Assembly (NCBI GenBank): GCA_013397455.1
Contig: VYZB01000240.1
Location: 1,235,553 to 1,299,552, forward strand
DNA length: 64,000 nt
Reading direction: 5' to 3'
Source of the DNA: Crotophaga sulcirostris
Taxonomy: Eukaryota > Chordata > Aves > Cuculiformes > Crotophagidae
Part shown: piece by piece, positions 25,790 through 38,119 of the stretch
How positions within the stretch are numbered: the stretch's first letter is position 1
How the letters are laid out: every line of letters starts with the position of its first letter
The notes under the pieces: generated by a model
Databases searched by the model: none
What the model saw: the letters and a program-made list of their open reading frames with translations, nothing else
What the model was told of the DNA's origin: nothing
Translations under genes and position numbers: made by a program

Positions 25790-26022
25790 GGGAGGTGTGC
25801 TTAGGAAGAAGTTCTACACTGAAAGGGTGATTGGCCACTGGAATGCGCTACCCAGGGAGGTGGTGGAGTCGCCGACCCTTGATGTGTTTAAGGGAAGATT
25901 GGATGAGGCACTCAGTGCCATGGTTTAGGTGATGAGTTGGTGTTAGTGTTGGCTTATAGGTTGGACTTGATGATCTCAGAGGTCTCTTCCAACCTGGTTA
26001 TACTGTGAAACTGTGAAACTGT
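25790..26022 (+). mobile_element. CR1 LINE 3' fragment
   Basis: The last codons of CR1 ORF2 are readable ([20 protein letters not shown], then [13 protein letters not shown]). They are followed by the CR1 3' UTR (TTGGACTTGATGATCTCAGAGG) and a tail made of repeated ACTGTGAA units at 25999-26020. It is severely 5'-truncated, as is usual for CR1. Confidence 0.88.
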
Positions 26023-29000
26023 GGGCTTTTGCTTTGTGACTTGGTGGCTGAGGTGGGCTCTCCGTTGCTCCATTTAAGAGGCATGTTTGTATGCCTGTAG
26101 CATACACTGTTAGCAAGACCTGAATTAGCTGCAAAATTTTGTTTTTTGCAAATTGTTACAATTGCAAATTTGTGCAAAATTTTTACAAGTTATTGTCGGT
26201 TTAATCTCTGACAAATTTGGCCCCTTATTCTGGTTGTGGAAGGGATAATGAGGGAAACCCTTTCTCCAGGACTGCACTTGTCTTCCAGAGAGTTTGGGGG
26301 CGATGTTGTTAGTGAGTAGCTACACACAATTCCTTACCACTGTAGAAACTCCAGAAGATATTGCTGTTCAGTCTTACCTATTGCTGTTGTTCACCTGTCC
26401 AGTGTCTTTTACCCATCAATCCATTGATTCATACGAGCATCAATCAGATCATTTCCCAGATCTTGTTGGACTCCTTGCTGCCTGCGTATGAAAGGTCCTG
26501 TGATTTAGGGAAGAAGGGATTATGCTTCCTTTAACCTCTACAAGGTAAAAATTAAAAGCTTACTTTGTAGTTAGGGAGAGACTCAAGGGAAAACTGTTCA
26601 GTGGCTTTGTTCTCCTGGAAGGCAAGGCAAGCCCTCACAAATGGTGTTAGAGGTGCTGCTGCCTGTGTACCATTTCACCCATGTGCTAAAGCATCCCAAG
26701 TGAGGACAGCCAAGCTCATATCTCAGCCCCAGCCACCTACTGAGTGTTTGCCAGGATTAGGACTCTTCGAGAAGCAAATCTTAATGCTTTCTCTTGGTGA
26801 GTATCTTTAGTTACAAGTTGCAACCTTGAAGTCACAGATTTTCATTTAGGACCTGAATCAAAGGTCCCTAAAGCCAGCAAAAAGCCTTTCATTGGCTTCA
26901 GGTTTGTTGGGTTTTTTTAATATTTCCTTTCTAATTCTTTTTTACTGGTCCTGTGGAATTGCACATAATTTGTCCCAGGGATTCAGCTCCGTACAAGGGT
27001 CTGTGTTGGAAACATTTAAGACCTGAGGGCAGGAGAACAGTGTGGTCGAACAGGGATAAAGCAAGGATTAAAGACAAGATTAGCACTTCAAATAAATCAG
27101 CTCAATTGCTGAGCCCTAATATGTCCTTGCCAGCCCACCAGACTCCAGAGGGAAGTCACTCCACTCAGAGCCAGCCTTTTCCCAGCCCAGCAGACCAAAC
27201 CACTGTACCCCACATTCAGAGAAAAAGGTTTTTTTTTCCTATCTGGTCCATTTCAGCCCCCTCTTTTCCCAGGATAAGGCACTAATTAATTCCTTTCCTT
27301 TCTATTTATACTCATTAGTCATTGCAAAACCGTCCCCTAGTAGACTTATGGTTCAATGTAATAAGTATGTCTTGGGGGAATATTATTCATACAGTTAGCT
27401 GAAATCTAACAGAGAAAGTCTATATTTTATTTGTAACCTTAGCCACAGTAGTAATTTCATGGGCAGGCGTTACAGTTGAGGCTCCACCAGTGAAAAAAAG
27501 CAAATGTTTAGATAGAAGTTCATCAGCAGAAGAAGGAAACTGAAATCTCTTTCTTAGGACTGTACATGGCATTAAGGACCGTGGGTGGAGCGGGATGTGA
27601 CTAAGTTCAAAAATGTACATTTTTTTTGAACAATCATTGGTAAAAAGCTGGGGAGGGGAATGAGGTTTCCTCTATAAACTGTGGGGTTTTTTTCTTAATT
27701 TCATGGAAACACCACTGCAAGTTTTTCCTTCTCGTTTCTCTGGTTACAAGAAAATAAAACAAATGCAGCTGGGTCATTCTGCTCTTGCTGTATTTCACCT
27801 CGAAGCCCCAAAGACACAAACTGTGTGTTTTAACTCTTTCATTACCCTGGGCTACAAAACTAAAGATCTTTTGACCTCTCCACAAAGATAGCTCAGCATT
27901 ATCCAGCTTGTACTGTGGACCACAGAGGCATCAGCCACTTCTCTGAGGTCCTGCCTTGCCAGGGAGCCGGAACGCAATTGCTTCACTATGTAAAGGCTCT
28001 TCCCAATGAGTCAACAACTTTTGGAACACAACCGTCTTGATTGACTGTGGAAAATGTGTGCTGCAAGAGATGAAAGAATCAAAAAAACAGGATTGTGAAA
28101 CCAGTTAAAGGGGAATATTCTGGGAGAAAGGGTTTCAGACTGCCCTTTCCCCACTCTCTGCCCTGTGTCCACCTATTTTTTGCTTGCTGGGTTCACATAT
28201 GATCTCATGTTCCTGCTACCTGGCACCTCTGGGAGCACCCTGGGCACCCTCACTTCTCCTGGTACTGAAATGTCACCTGGCTCTTCCACCCACTGCACAG
28301 TGGTGAGGAGACCCAGAAATGTCAGCTGGAAGCTCTGGGCTTTCTCCTTGTCAGGAGGGTGTAGTTCCAGAAGCGGTGGGCCATCCGGGCACTGTATAAA
28401 AGCTGACTCTAGACATGAAGACTGAAAGGTAAAACATTAAGTTCATAAGTAAGGCCTCGATTCCAAAATGCAAACTTCAAAAACCCCCAAAAAGCTGTGT
28501 AGCAAGAGCAGCCTGGGACAGGAGGCTCAGAACATCCCTGCAATTTCTTCAAGCCAGCACACTCAAACTAATCTAGAGAAGGGAGATCTTGAGCAGAGAG
28601 GATAAAGCTTGGAGCAAGGGTCTCTATACTAATGAAGTCTACATGAATGCTTCAGGGCAATTATTAGAAATGGTGGGGAAGCATGCTCACAGCTGGCTGT
28701 GGGAGGAAAGCCTTGATGAGGAGTAACCTGCAGTTGGAGCAAAAGCACACCACTCCCTTGTGCAGTCTCTCATAATGAAACCTGTGCAGAGCAGAATGGA
28801 AACAGGCTCTTGACCCACTATATCACGCTATTGTCCCGCTGGTGGCATTAAGAGTGGCTCCTGTAAACTTCTCTGGAGTCTGTGCAGCCTGAGAGCAGCT
28901 GGAAGATGGGGGACTCCCACCTCCATTTCTGGCTGCTCGTTTTCCCACTGCGGTATCTAAACAATGTAGAGTCTCTGGGATGTCACCATCCTTGAAGTAT

Positions 29001-29535
29001 CTTCAGCTCTAGCAAAAAACCACAAGGTCACAGACACGGGCCTGCATCTGGCACGGCTTCAATAATGCTGTAGGTTGGGAAATCCTTGGGGCTGTTTAAA
29101 ATTAAATTCTAGAAACTCCAAATGGTGCTTCTTTATGTACTAGCAAACAACAATTTACAAGCACGCAAACACTGTATATAAAAATGGAGCACTAAGTAAA
29201 TAAGAACTACAATAGCACGGGGGACTTGAAAGTTAACACCAGAATATTAAAATAGGAAAAAGTATGCAAAGCCTCAGATTACACTCTTGTGCTCTTGATG
29301 ACTCTCTAAACATCCTGAAGCAGCTGGCTTAATGGTCTAAATCCCAGGAAATGCTGCTAAAATATGGTATCAAATGAACATTTGCTTTTTTCTTCAGTGA
29401 GATTCCCCTTTGTATCTCATTTTACCACAATTCGAGAATGTCAAATGTGGGGGGCTGTTGCTCACATGCGTGACCTGGGTTAATCTAGAAAAATAAATGG
29501 GTTTTCCTTCTTTTTTTTCTTTATAAGATGTCTTC
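26023..29535. other. Intergenic sequence, nothing firmly recognised
   Basis: No gene is supported. A lone TATAAAAG lies at 28395-28402, but nothing else marks a promoter there. Confidence 0.45.
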
Positions 29536-29539
29536 TCCT

Positions 29540-30030
29540 GGGAACTGGTGAAGATGAACAGGACTTGCCAGGGATGCCACACAAAGGGTGATGAAGATCA
29601 GGGTGTGGACCAGCACAGATGATGTTGTAGTAGGGATCTGCTGCAGGCCACCTGATGAAGAAGACGAGGTGGATGAAGTTTTCTTTAGGCACTTGGAGGA
29701 ATCTTTACAGCAACAGGCCTAGGTATTCATGAGTGGATTTAACCACATTTCTATCTGCTAGGAGAGCAGTGTGGTTGGGCACAACCACGACAAAAGGTTG
29801 CTGAAATGGTTTGAAGGCAACTTCATGACGGAGGCAATGAATTAACCAATTAGGGGAGATGCTTATTTGGATCTCTGCTCAAACACAGGGAAGAACTGCC
29901 TGAGCATGAGAAGGCTGGAGGCAGCCTTGTCTGCAGGGACTACAAGACTATGCTGCTTAAGGTGAGAGAAGTCAGCAAGGCAAGCAGCAGAATCACAACC
30001 CTGAACCTCAGAGGAGTCTCTTAGGGGCGA
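29540..30030 (+). mobile_element. CR1 LINE fragment from the endonuclease part of ORF2
   Basis: Unlike the other copies, this is a 5' ORF2 piece. Reading from 29634 gives ICCRPPDEEDEVDEVFFRHL, then a stop, then FMSGFNHISIC at 29727-29758. In intact CR1 the second segment is a GDFN endonuclease motif; here the Asp is lost. A further CR1-like stretch runs 29920-30020. The 3' part of the element is absent. Confidence 0.72.
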
Positions 30031-32230
30031 GGAATACAAATGCATCACACAAATAGAGTTAGGAAGCAAGAATTTCAGAAAATGGCAGCTACAAAAGGAT
30101 GTATAGTCCATCCTTCCATTTGTTGTCAGTGAAAATACTGAAATTATCAACCACATACTTATAAATATTTAAAACCAGCATTCGTTGTTTGCACTAAGCG
30201 CTTAACAATCTTGGCCTCATTTTGGGTTATTTTTGCATATTTAGAAAACAAGACCCTTTGAGATCACTGTATAATCTCAGAATCACATGAAGGGTGAATG
30301 CAATTGCAGACAGACACAAAGAAACTACAGTAGCTGTTTTCCATAGAACCACAGCAGTCCCATAAAGCTTTTTCAGATGTACATATGTAATTTAAAACTA
30401 TGAGATTGCATTTTATTGGGGACTACAAGTCAGATGTAACAAAAAAAGGAGCAGCTACACAGTTTACAAAGTAAAAACTAAACATACCATAAATCATGTT
30501 TCAGTCTACAAGGGAGTGTAAATGAAATAGCAGCCATCTGTGCCTGACTGACTCTCTTCAAACTCTATACAGGGTCATAGAGGAAAGCAGAAAATCAAAC
30601 AGTGTTTTCCATCTTGCTTTCTACTCTTCATCTTCCCCCATTTCCCTTCCCACCATTTTAAGCATAATTCAATAGCAAATATCTGTTCAGTACTGTGTTC
30701 TGAAAGCAGCAATAATGGTATGTGGGCCAGACTGATAGGGGATGAGCAACTCATCCATGTCCATGCACATTGTCTGCAAAAATCTTTCCACAAGATTTGC
30801 AGTTCTTCTGTAAGAAGAAAAAAAAAAAAAAAAGAAAGGCACTCAATTGGACCATTAGGAAGAGGAACCAAAGAGAGGATGGAGACAGCAGATGAGGCTC
30901 CCATGAGTGAAGAGGAGTGATTCCTCACCTGGACAGAACTCCACATACATATAGAAAGCACTACATATAAAAGAGGATCACTGCCCACAAAAAGAAATTT
31001 CTTTTCCCATCACAATTCCCCTTACAAAGAAGAAAGAAGATGCTAGATAAAATTTTAGTACTGTCTTAAAAAGTTCCTGCCCCATGTCCATTCTGTGCTA
31101 GAGCTTCCTGTGTTCTCATCCCACTCACAAGAACAAAAACTCAATAACAGAGATATAGCTCTTCAGAATGAAGACTGTAAAAAACCCAGACAAATCCAGA
31201 CAAAAACAGTGTCCTGTTTTGGGATTATTTTGTTGGAATTTCTATGTAAATAAGACATATTCCCACTCCAGTGTGCCTGTATGTCAGACCATCCCAACAT
31301 AAGAAATGAACTCACCAGATGTAGCCACCTATGACAGAGCTGTGAAGATAATATTCCTACAAATGTCACAAAAATAGATGCGTAGGTAGGTGAGAAAGAT
31401 CAAGTTGGCCTTTTTTCATTGAGGGAAAGGATGCAATAGGATGCTGTTTTGTAAAATATATGAGAATCCTCATGGGGACAAGGCATTATGTGTCATGTCA
31501 CACTGCAGGAAAAGGTCTTTATTTGACATAAGAAATTTCAAGAAGCACACATAGAAAGTTAAAAGTCTGTAGGTCCTTTGGTCAAGAAACTGCAGACAAA
31601 AGACAACATTCACAAGTCTGCATGGAGGAAGAGAGAGATATGGAGGTGTGGGCCTGTGCTCTCCTCCTTTCTATACTTTGGGCACTCTGCAGCAATGTAG
31701 GAGACGTGCTGTCCAGGTGTTTGTGATAAGGCATCTTGCTGGAGAAACAGCTTCTGCAGGGGCAGATTCACCTACAAATAGATGCATTGAACATGGAATA
31801 GAAGCAGCATTGATGGGTACTCATGGACACAATGGAGCTTGGACACAGCAGCAAAGTGGGCAAAAGAAATGGTCTGGTAGGTGCCGCGTTAACTGAATTA
31901 CTGGAAGGTGGATTCTTTGCTTAAACATCTCATGTACTGCCTGGTAAATCACTGTCATCAAAAACTGGACCCCTCCTCTTCACTAAAGATGCTCCAGAGG
32001 AAAAGTGACCACCCTATTTAGAGCTACAGGAGCGCTACTGGGACGATATGGCCCCACAAAATTCTTCTTTTCTCTTCCAAGGAATCATTGAAAAATTTCT
32101 TGTTTCTCAGCTATTCTTCTTGTTTCTTCAGTGTCCCTTTGCTCCAGAATGAGTCCTGCTTCTGTCAGGGGGCTTTGAGATGAATGAAAAATTCTAGTTT
32201 GCGGATGTGGTTCCTATAGGGACTGCTTGA
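30031..32230. other. Intergenic sequence with an A-rich run
   Basis: No gene is recognised. An almost pure A tract lies at 30811-30829, inside an AG-rich stretch. It is not linked to a recognisable retroposon. Confidence 0.45.
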
Positions 32231-32231
32231 G

Positions 32232-32450
32232 TATCATAGAATAATTTACATTGGAGAAGACCTTTAAGATCATTGAGTCCAACCATAAACCTAACACTGT
32301 CAAGTCCACTACAGTACTCCTGGTGAAGACACTGACACAGAAGATGCTCCCCATTTGTACCTTTTTAAGCACTAGCAGCTGCACCAAACGAGGTTTATCA
32401 TTTTCACCTGGCTGTTCAGGTGTTTTTTTGCAAACACAAACAGTCTGAGC
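32232..32450 (-). mobile_element. CR1-like 3' end, reverse orientation
   Basis: It begins ATCATAGAATAATTTACATT and continues AAGATCATTGAGTCCAACC. This is the reverse complement of a CR1 3' UTR and tail. The part beyond ~32345 is only loosely similar, so that end is uncertain. Confidence 0.65.
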
Positions 32451-32589
32451 AACACATTCCTATAGGTCAGGATTAGTGGGTGAGCAGCTTAATCTGAGAT
32501 CTCTCGAGACAAATCCTTTGCTTTTGTCACTGAAATGAGAGTGAAATGAGAGTGAAATTGAGTTTCCTCATTGTAATTTCCTGGTCTGG

Positions 32590-33062
32590 CAGCTGCGGCC
32601 TGATTCTGGTCCAGAGGAGGGCAACAAGGCTGGTGAAGGGTCAGAAGCACAAATCTTATGAGGAACAGCTGAGGCAACTGGGATTGATTGGTCTGGAGAG
32701 GAGGAGGCTGAGGGGAGAGCTTATTGCTCTCTACAACGACCTGAAAGGAGGTTGTAGCAAGGTGGGTGTTGGTTTCTCTCCCAAGTGACAAGTGAAAGGC
32801 TGACAGGAAATGGCCTCAAGTTGCAACAAGGGGAGGTTTAGATTGAATATTAGGAAAAATTGCTTTACTCACGGAGTGGTGAAGCATTGGAACAGGCTGC
32901 CCAGGGAAGTGTTGGAGTCTCCATATCTGGAGGTGTTAAAAACTGTGTAGATGTGGCACTTTGAGACATGGTTTAGTAGGCTTGGTGGTGTTGGGCTGAG
33001 GGTTGGACTTGATGATCTTGGAGGTCTTTTCCAACCTTAACAGTTCTATGATTCTATGGTCC
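32590..33062 (+). mobile_element. CR1 LINE 3' fragment with intact tail
   Basis: The ORF2 C-terminal coding region can be followed with frame breaks ([24 protein letters not shown], then LNIRKNCFTHGVVKHWNRL). The 3' UTR and a clean tail TTCTATGATTCTATGG end at 33060. Together with the reverse fragment just upstream it makes a near head-to-head pair of CR1 ends. Confidence 0.92.
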
Positions 33063-33440
33063 TCTCACAATATCCATTTACACAAAAGTTCAGAGATGTA
33101 AAGTCATAGCTCAAGGCATAACAGACCCTGTTCCTGAAATTCATTACTGTTCTCCATATTTTATTGGGACATTTGCCTCTGTTTTTCATTTAGCAGAACT
33201 AAAAATTATCTGTGAAAGTAAAAATAAAAATAATTAAAAAAAAAACCAGAACAACTAAAAAACCCCCAACCCAACTTCAACAACAAAAAAACCCCAAAGC
33301 CAGGAATGAATCAATAGAAAGAGGTAATACTCAGACTTGGATGACTGAGCAAGACTGGAATATTTGTGAAGGCTAAGATGCATCTTGCTCTTTATTCAAA
33401 TGTTCTTGTTTTATTTGTTCCACTCAGGACACGTTACCAG
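33063..33440. repeat. A-rich low-complexity stretch
   Basis: A-rich sequence at about 33205-33300 is made of AAAAATAA and ACAACAAAAAAACC type units. I see nothing else in the interval. Confidence 0.5.
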
Positions 33441-34400
33441 GATGGGAAGGAGGAGGAGGACAGGGAGGAAAGAAAGAGGAACCCTATTTGATGGTATAAA
33501 TATGCAGGGTAGCAATGCCAACCACAAAAAGGGGCCTCTCATCATGGAAAAATGAGACTTCTTCCAGTTTGTTTAAAACAAAAATGCCTTCAGCTCCAAA
33601 GATGACAGCCTCGCCCCAGCCCAGCGCCTGCCCTGGCAGGGGAGCGGATGGGAGTAGATGGTCCCGAGGTGTCCGTGGACCCACAGTGACTCTCCGTGGA
33701 TGTCTGCAGCTACTACAAATGAGGCTTTGCCTGATTTTGAAAGGAGGAGGAATATAGAAGGGGTAGAGGGGCTGGGCTGGAGACGCCTCTGCTGCTCCAG
33801 CTGCTCCTCCCCGCACACCCCCAGCACCCCGAGCCTGGGAGCTCACCCTGCCAGCCCGGGATGCAGGAGCCCTCCTGATTTCTGCAACTCCACAAAGTCT
33901 TTTTTTGCCTGACATTTCGGAGGCTTTTCGGAGGAAGTTTGGATGACTTCGTTTCCCAGGTACGCAGATTTTTTCCTCTCCTCGCACAGCGGGCTGTTTA
34001 CTGGTGGTTCTCCAGCTGGGAATACAAGAGCCAGCCTCTGGAATCCCAGCCTGTGTCCTGTGGCTGCACCAGCTACTGCTGCTGCTCGCCAGATCTCCAG
34101 CAAGCTGCCTGTTTCAGGCACATCGTGTTTAGATGGTACCTGATATAAGGGAATACTTGTTTGTCCGTTGCCTTTTGGCTTATGGCTGGCTTGGGCATTT
34201 TTCCAAGAGTTTTTTCCAGGTATGGGTAGTGGGGGCCACAGACACTCATCCGCCAGGGACAAAGGTCTAGAAAATCCCTCAGGGGGAACCTGTTGAACCA
34301 AATTCTTCCCTGGGGTGATGGAGCTGGGCTCCCCAGCTGCACTGGAGGGACGGCAGCAGGAACAGCTCGATGCCGCGCCGTGGCCGTGCAGCAGAGCAGC
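33441..34400 (+). promoter_or_regulatory. COL6A2: Candidate COL6A2 promoter / non-coding first exon region
   Basis: The interval opens with a nearly pure purine tract (33441-33481) and a TATAAATA at 33495-33502. A stretch clearly richer in CpG than its surroundings follows (33590-34400, for example GATGCCGCGCCGTGGCCGTG). Consensus donors CCCAG|GTACGC (exon end 33959) and CCAG|GTATGG (exon end 34219) could close a 5' UTR exon. The first coding exon of COL6A2 opens with 5' UTR after a splice acceptor, so a non-coding exon must lie upstream. That it lies here is inference; no transcript start is visible. Confidence 0.35.
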
Positions 34401-34974
34401 TGACCTGCTGCATGCTTCCTCTTTGATTTTGGGGATTTCAGAAGGGATGGATTAGACTGACCTGTGATCCGTGTCTCCTAGCTATCTGGGGTTCACCAGT
34501 ACCAGATCCTCTGTTTCCGGAGGCAGAAGCCTGTTCGGCAGTGCCCACCTGCTGGGCTTAAATATTATACTGGCATCTAGGGGCTGCCAGGGGCTTTGAA
34601 GAGGGCTTTCCCAGACCAGAGCTGAGGTCCAGGGCCCGTGGCATCCCTGGGGGAGGCAAGTGTGATCCTCTGGCTCACCCAGCCTGCCTGCAGCCTGGGC
34701 TTCCCCAGGGTGGAGAAGAGCTGAGCTCCCTGGAGCTGTCGGGAAATCTTGACCCTGCCCAGGGCCTCCAGCTACCGAGCATTTGGGTGGCAGCTGGGAC
34801 AGACACTGGAATTCCCACACATGAGATGTACAAACCATGGGCACGAAAGCAAGGAAGTAAGAGCTTTTGTCCCGAATGGGGCACTGCTTTTTTCTGGTTT
34901 GATTTTATTTAACAAACACTTGAGTGGAGTAAAACGCTGCTTGCACAAGTGATGGCATGGCCAGGAAAAAAGTT

Positions 34975-35445
34975 GAGACTGGGTCCATGTCAGAGCAGTT
35001 TCAAACTTTATGCTGCCCCTCTACTCTACTCTTCTGAGACCTCACCTGGAGCCCTGCATTCAGTTCTGGAGTCCTCAGCAAAAGAAGGATATGGATCTGT
35101 TTGAGTGAGTCCACAGGAGGCCACAAAGATGATCCAAGGGCTGGAGCACCTCCCATACGAGGGCAGGCTGAAAGAGTTGGAGTTGTTCAGCGTGGAGAAG
35201 GGAAGGCTCCAGGGAGACCTTATAGCAGCCTTACAGTACTTAAAGGGGGCCTATAGGAAAAATGGGGAGGGGCTCTATCAGAGAGTGCAGGGATAGGATG
35301 AGGGAGAATGATTTTAAGCTGAAAGAGGGTCGATTTAGGTTAGATACTAAGGAGAACAGTTTTCCTGTGAGGGTGGTGCGGTACTGGCATAGGTTGCCCG
35401 GAGAAGTGGTGGTTGCCCCATCCCTGGAGGTGTTAAAGATTGGCT
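34975..35445 (+). mobile_element. CR1 LINE fragment (3' ORF2, lacks its 3' end)
   Basis: CR1 ORF2 remnants include [20 protein letters not shown] and later FPVRVVRYWHRLPGEVVV. The match stops at about 35440, just before the 3' UTR, where a second CR1 begins. Confidence 0.85.
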
Positions 35446-36108
35446 GCCTAGTGAAAAAGGACCTGGGGGAGTTGGTTGACAGCAGCTGAACATGAGCTAG
35501 CAGTGACCCAGGTGGCCAAGAATGCTAACAGCATCCTGGCTTGGATCAGAAACAGCATGGCCTGCAGGAGCAGGGAAGTCATTCTTCCCCTGTACCCAGC
35601 ATTTGTGGGGCCACACCTTGAATTCTGTGCTAAGTTTTGGGCCCCTCAGTACAAGAAGGACATTGAGGGGCTCAAGTGCATTCAGAGAAGGGCAACAGAG
35701 CCAGGAAAGGATCTGGAGCCCAGGGATTATGGGGAGTGGCTGAGGAACCTAGGGCTGTTTAGTGTAGAGAAGGCTGACAGGAGAACTTATTGCTCTCTAC
35801 AGGTTGTAGAGGTTGTAGCAAGGCAGGTGTTGGTTTCTTCTCCAAAGTGACAAGTGATAGGATGACAGGAAATGGCCTCAAGTTGCACCGGAGGAGGTTT
35901 AGACTGGATATTAGGAAAAATTTCTTTACTGAAGGAGTGGTGAAACATTGGAAGAGGCTGCCCAGGGAAGTGGTGGAATCTCCATTCTTGGAGGTGTTCA
36001 GAAAACACGCAGATGTGGCACTTTGGGACGTGGTTTAGTAGGCTTGGTGGTGTTGGACTGAGCAATCTTAGAGGTCTTTTCCAACCTTAATGATTCTGAG
36101 ATACTTAT
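35446..36108 (+). mobile_element. CR1 LINE fragment abutting the previous copy
   Basis: It begins GAAAAAGGACCTGGGGGAGT and encodes AVTQVAKNANSILAWIRNSM and HLEFCAKFWAPQYKKDIEGL. After a deletion-like break it runs to [20 protein letters not shown], and ends at a decayed tail AACCTTAATGATTCTGAG. It belongs to the same 3' UTR type as the 32.6-kb copy, whereas the preceding copy resembles the one at 43.5 kb. Confidence 0.88.
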
Positions 36109-38119
36109 TTGCTCAGCTATAGTAGGTGATGCAATATTGAAGAAGAAATACACAGTGCAGTAGGAGGAACTTCAGAAATATCAATGTGTGGCATAAGACA
36201 GACCATCGCTCTGCCTGGCATAAGGTGACCTTTCTAGTGTGTTACAATCTGATCTTTTTGATAATCAAATGTGAAAGCGCAAATAAGATGAATATAATTT
36301 GCATATTTGAAAGAGTCACCCCAAGTAATTTGTTTGCCATAATATTACATTTAGTTCAGTCATGGGAAGAGGTACCAACAAGCAGAAAGCTTGGGTCCCC
36401 CTGCAAGACCACCATTTTTGCAGTGCTTTGTGTAGATAACTCCGTATACTTCAGCAATTATGTGGGTAACAGCCAGGTCACCTTGGATCTGAGTGTGGGA
36501 GCAGGAGATGACACCATGCATTTTCCTGCTGAGCACCTGAAGCGTTAAGTAGGATCATAAACCCTACTTCAGGGAGGATGGTGCAAAGCAGTGGCCTCAA
36601 AATCTATACAGAGGACCCAAAACCACTGCTCAAGATTCCCTGATTATTTTTTCCTTTGGTGCATCTCATGGGAAAAGAGATGTATCACTTAATAAAACAA
36701 TTACTGAGAGAAGGAATTTTCAAGAGAAATCTTTGTAAGGCCTTGCTCCTACAACATCATGGTCCTACTCTCGCAGAAATAGAAAGGTCAAGGAAGAACA
36801 GGATGGGCAGACCCAAGTATTCAAGTGTAAAGAGTCAGCCCCTATTTTTGTTCTTTCCATTAGATTTCTGAACTGTCAGTGTTCGAAAATTGTCTTCGAC
36901 ATCCAGAAAATGTGTTAGTCTGAAATATACCCTTTTGCTGGCGAGATCTGGGATTTCCATTTGAGTGTTTTGCAGCAGGAAGTGGGGCTTTAATGAAAAT
37001 ATCAAATGTTACGAGATCTGTGAGAGAGTCACAACAGCTGGATGATAAAATAGACACCATCACCCACCCCAGCCCTGGAGACCCCTTACGTGGGGTAAGG
37101 GGCCTCTCCACTATGTGTCCATTCACAGTTAGTGACCAGATAGGATGCTGGCATAGAAGAAGGCTGATGTAGCTCACGGCACAGAGATTCCCTTTTGGGC
37201 AGACAGTGCTGGTGACAGAGTGAAATAAAGGAGAATGTGCAACAGGACCACAATGAAGTGAGGTCTGTCTAGTGTTTTCGGCTGTCGCTTTTCTGCCTGT
37301 GTAGAGGCAAAGGCCGTGGTGCCTTGATGATCCAGTCTAAAGCCCCGAGGGCTGCGGGCAGGGGCAGTCCTGTGCCAGAGCTGGCTCTGGTTGCCCATGT
37401 GGTTTAACTGCTGTGCCTGGAGATCAGCTCTTCTGCACAGCGCCTTTCCCACCCACGGCAAGAGGGAGGGAGGGAGGTGGTTAAACTCAGGACGTGGTGA
37501 TCTGTGAGTCAGACACTTGGCCAAAGCCTCCTGTGCTCCCAGCCACTCCAAAAGCTGATGCCTCCAGCTTCCTCAGTCGTCACAGAAGACTGGCTCTAAA
37601 ATGGTGCTGTCTGAAGGCACAAAGCTGTTGTGTCCTTCAAGAGATCAGAATTTCCTGAAGCTCTGCTTTCTGCTGGGAAAACAAGATGAGGGAAGTCTGC
37701 AAAAAGTCTTGAGGGAGGAAGTCTTGACCTTAACTCAAATACCCCCTTAGTATTTTATCCGTACTGTACCTCTTCTGTTCTCTGAAAATTGAGCCACACT
37801 TCCCTGTGCAGGGATTTCATGAGACCACAGTCAAGTCTCCTTGTAAACAGCTGTGCAGCCTCTCTGAGTTGGAAGGAGGAAAAAGGACCCATGAACTACT
37901 TTGTAGGGATATTTGGGTGCTGAGCTGGAGGCATGTGAGAGGCCCTCAATGTCAGAGGCCATGCCTGCAAAGCACCTGAAGTTGGTGTTCATCTTGCCCC
38001 TTTTCCACAGATGTCCAAATAGCATGAGGATTTCTCCTTCCCCTACCTAAAATCCAGCCTGAGCACTGGCTCTCACAGGCTCATTAGCATATGCAAAAGC
38101 CTTAGTAAGGGGGAAAGCT
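36109..38119. other. Probable COL6A2 first-intron or upstream sequence, nothing recognised
   Basis: No gene is recognised. A GC-richer patch at 37290-37520 has an AP-1-like TGAGTCA at 37505-37511 and a GAGGGAGGGAGGGAGG run. It is a weaker alternative for regulatory sequence upstream of COL6A2. Confidence 0.4.

Noticed and set aside
25458..25928. 156-codon + frame as a host gene
   Set aside because: Its last third is CR1 ORF2 and 3' UTR sequence, and the first part shows no recognisable protein.
28395..28402. TATAAAAG as a possible gene promoter
   Set aside because: It is a single motif with no downstream exon, CpG enrichment or conserved frame.
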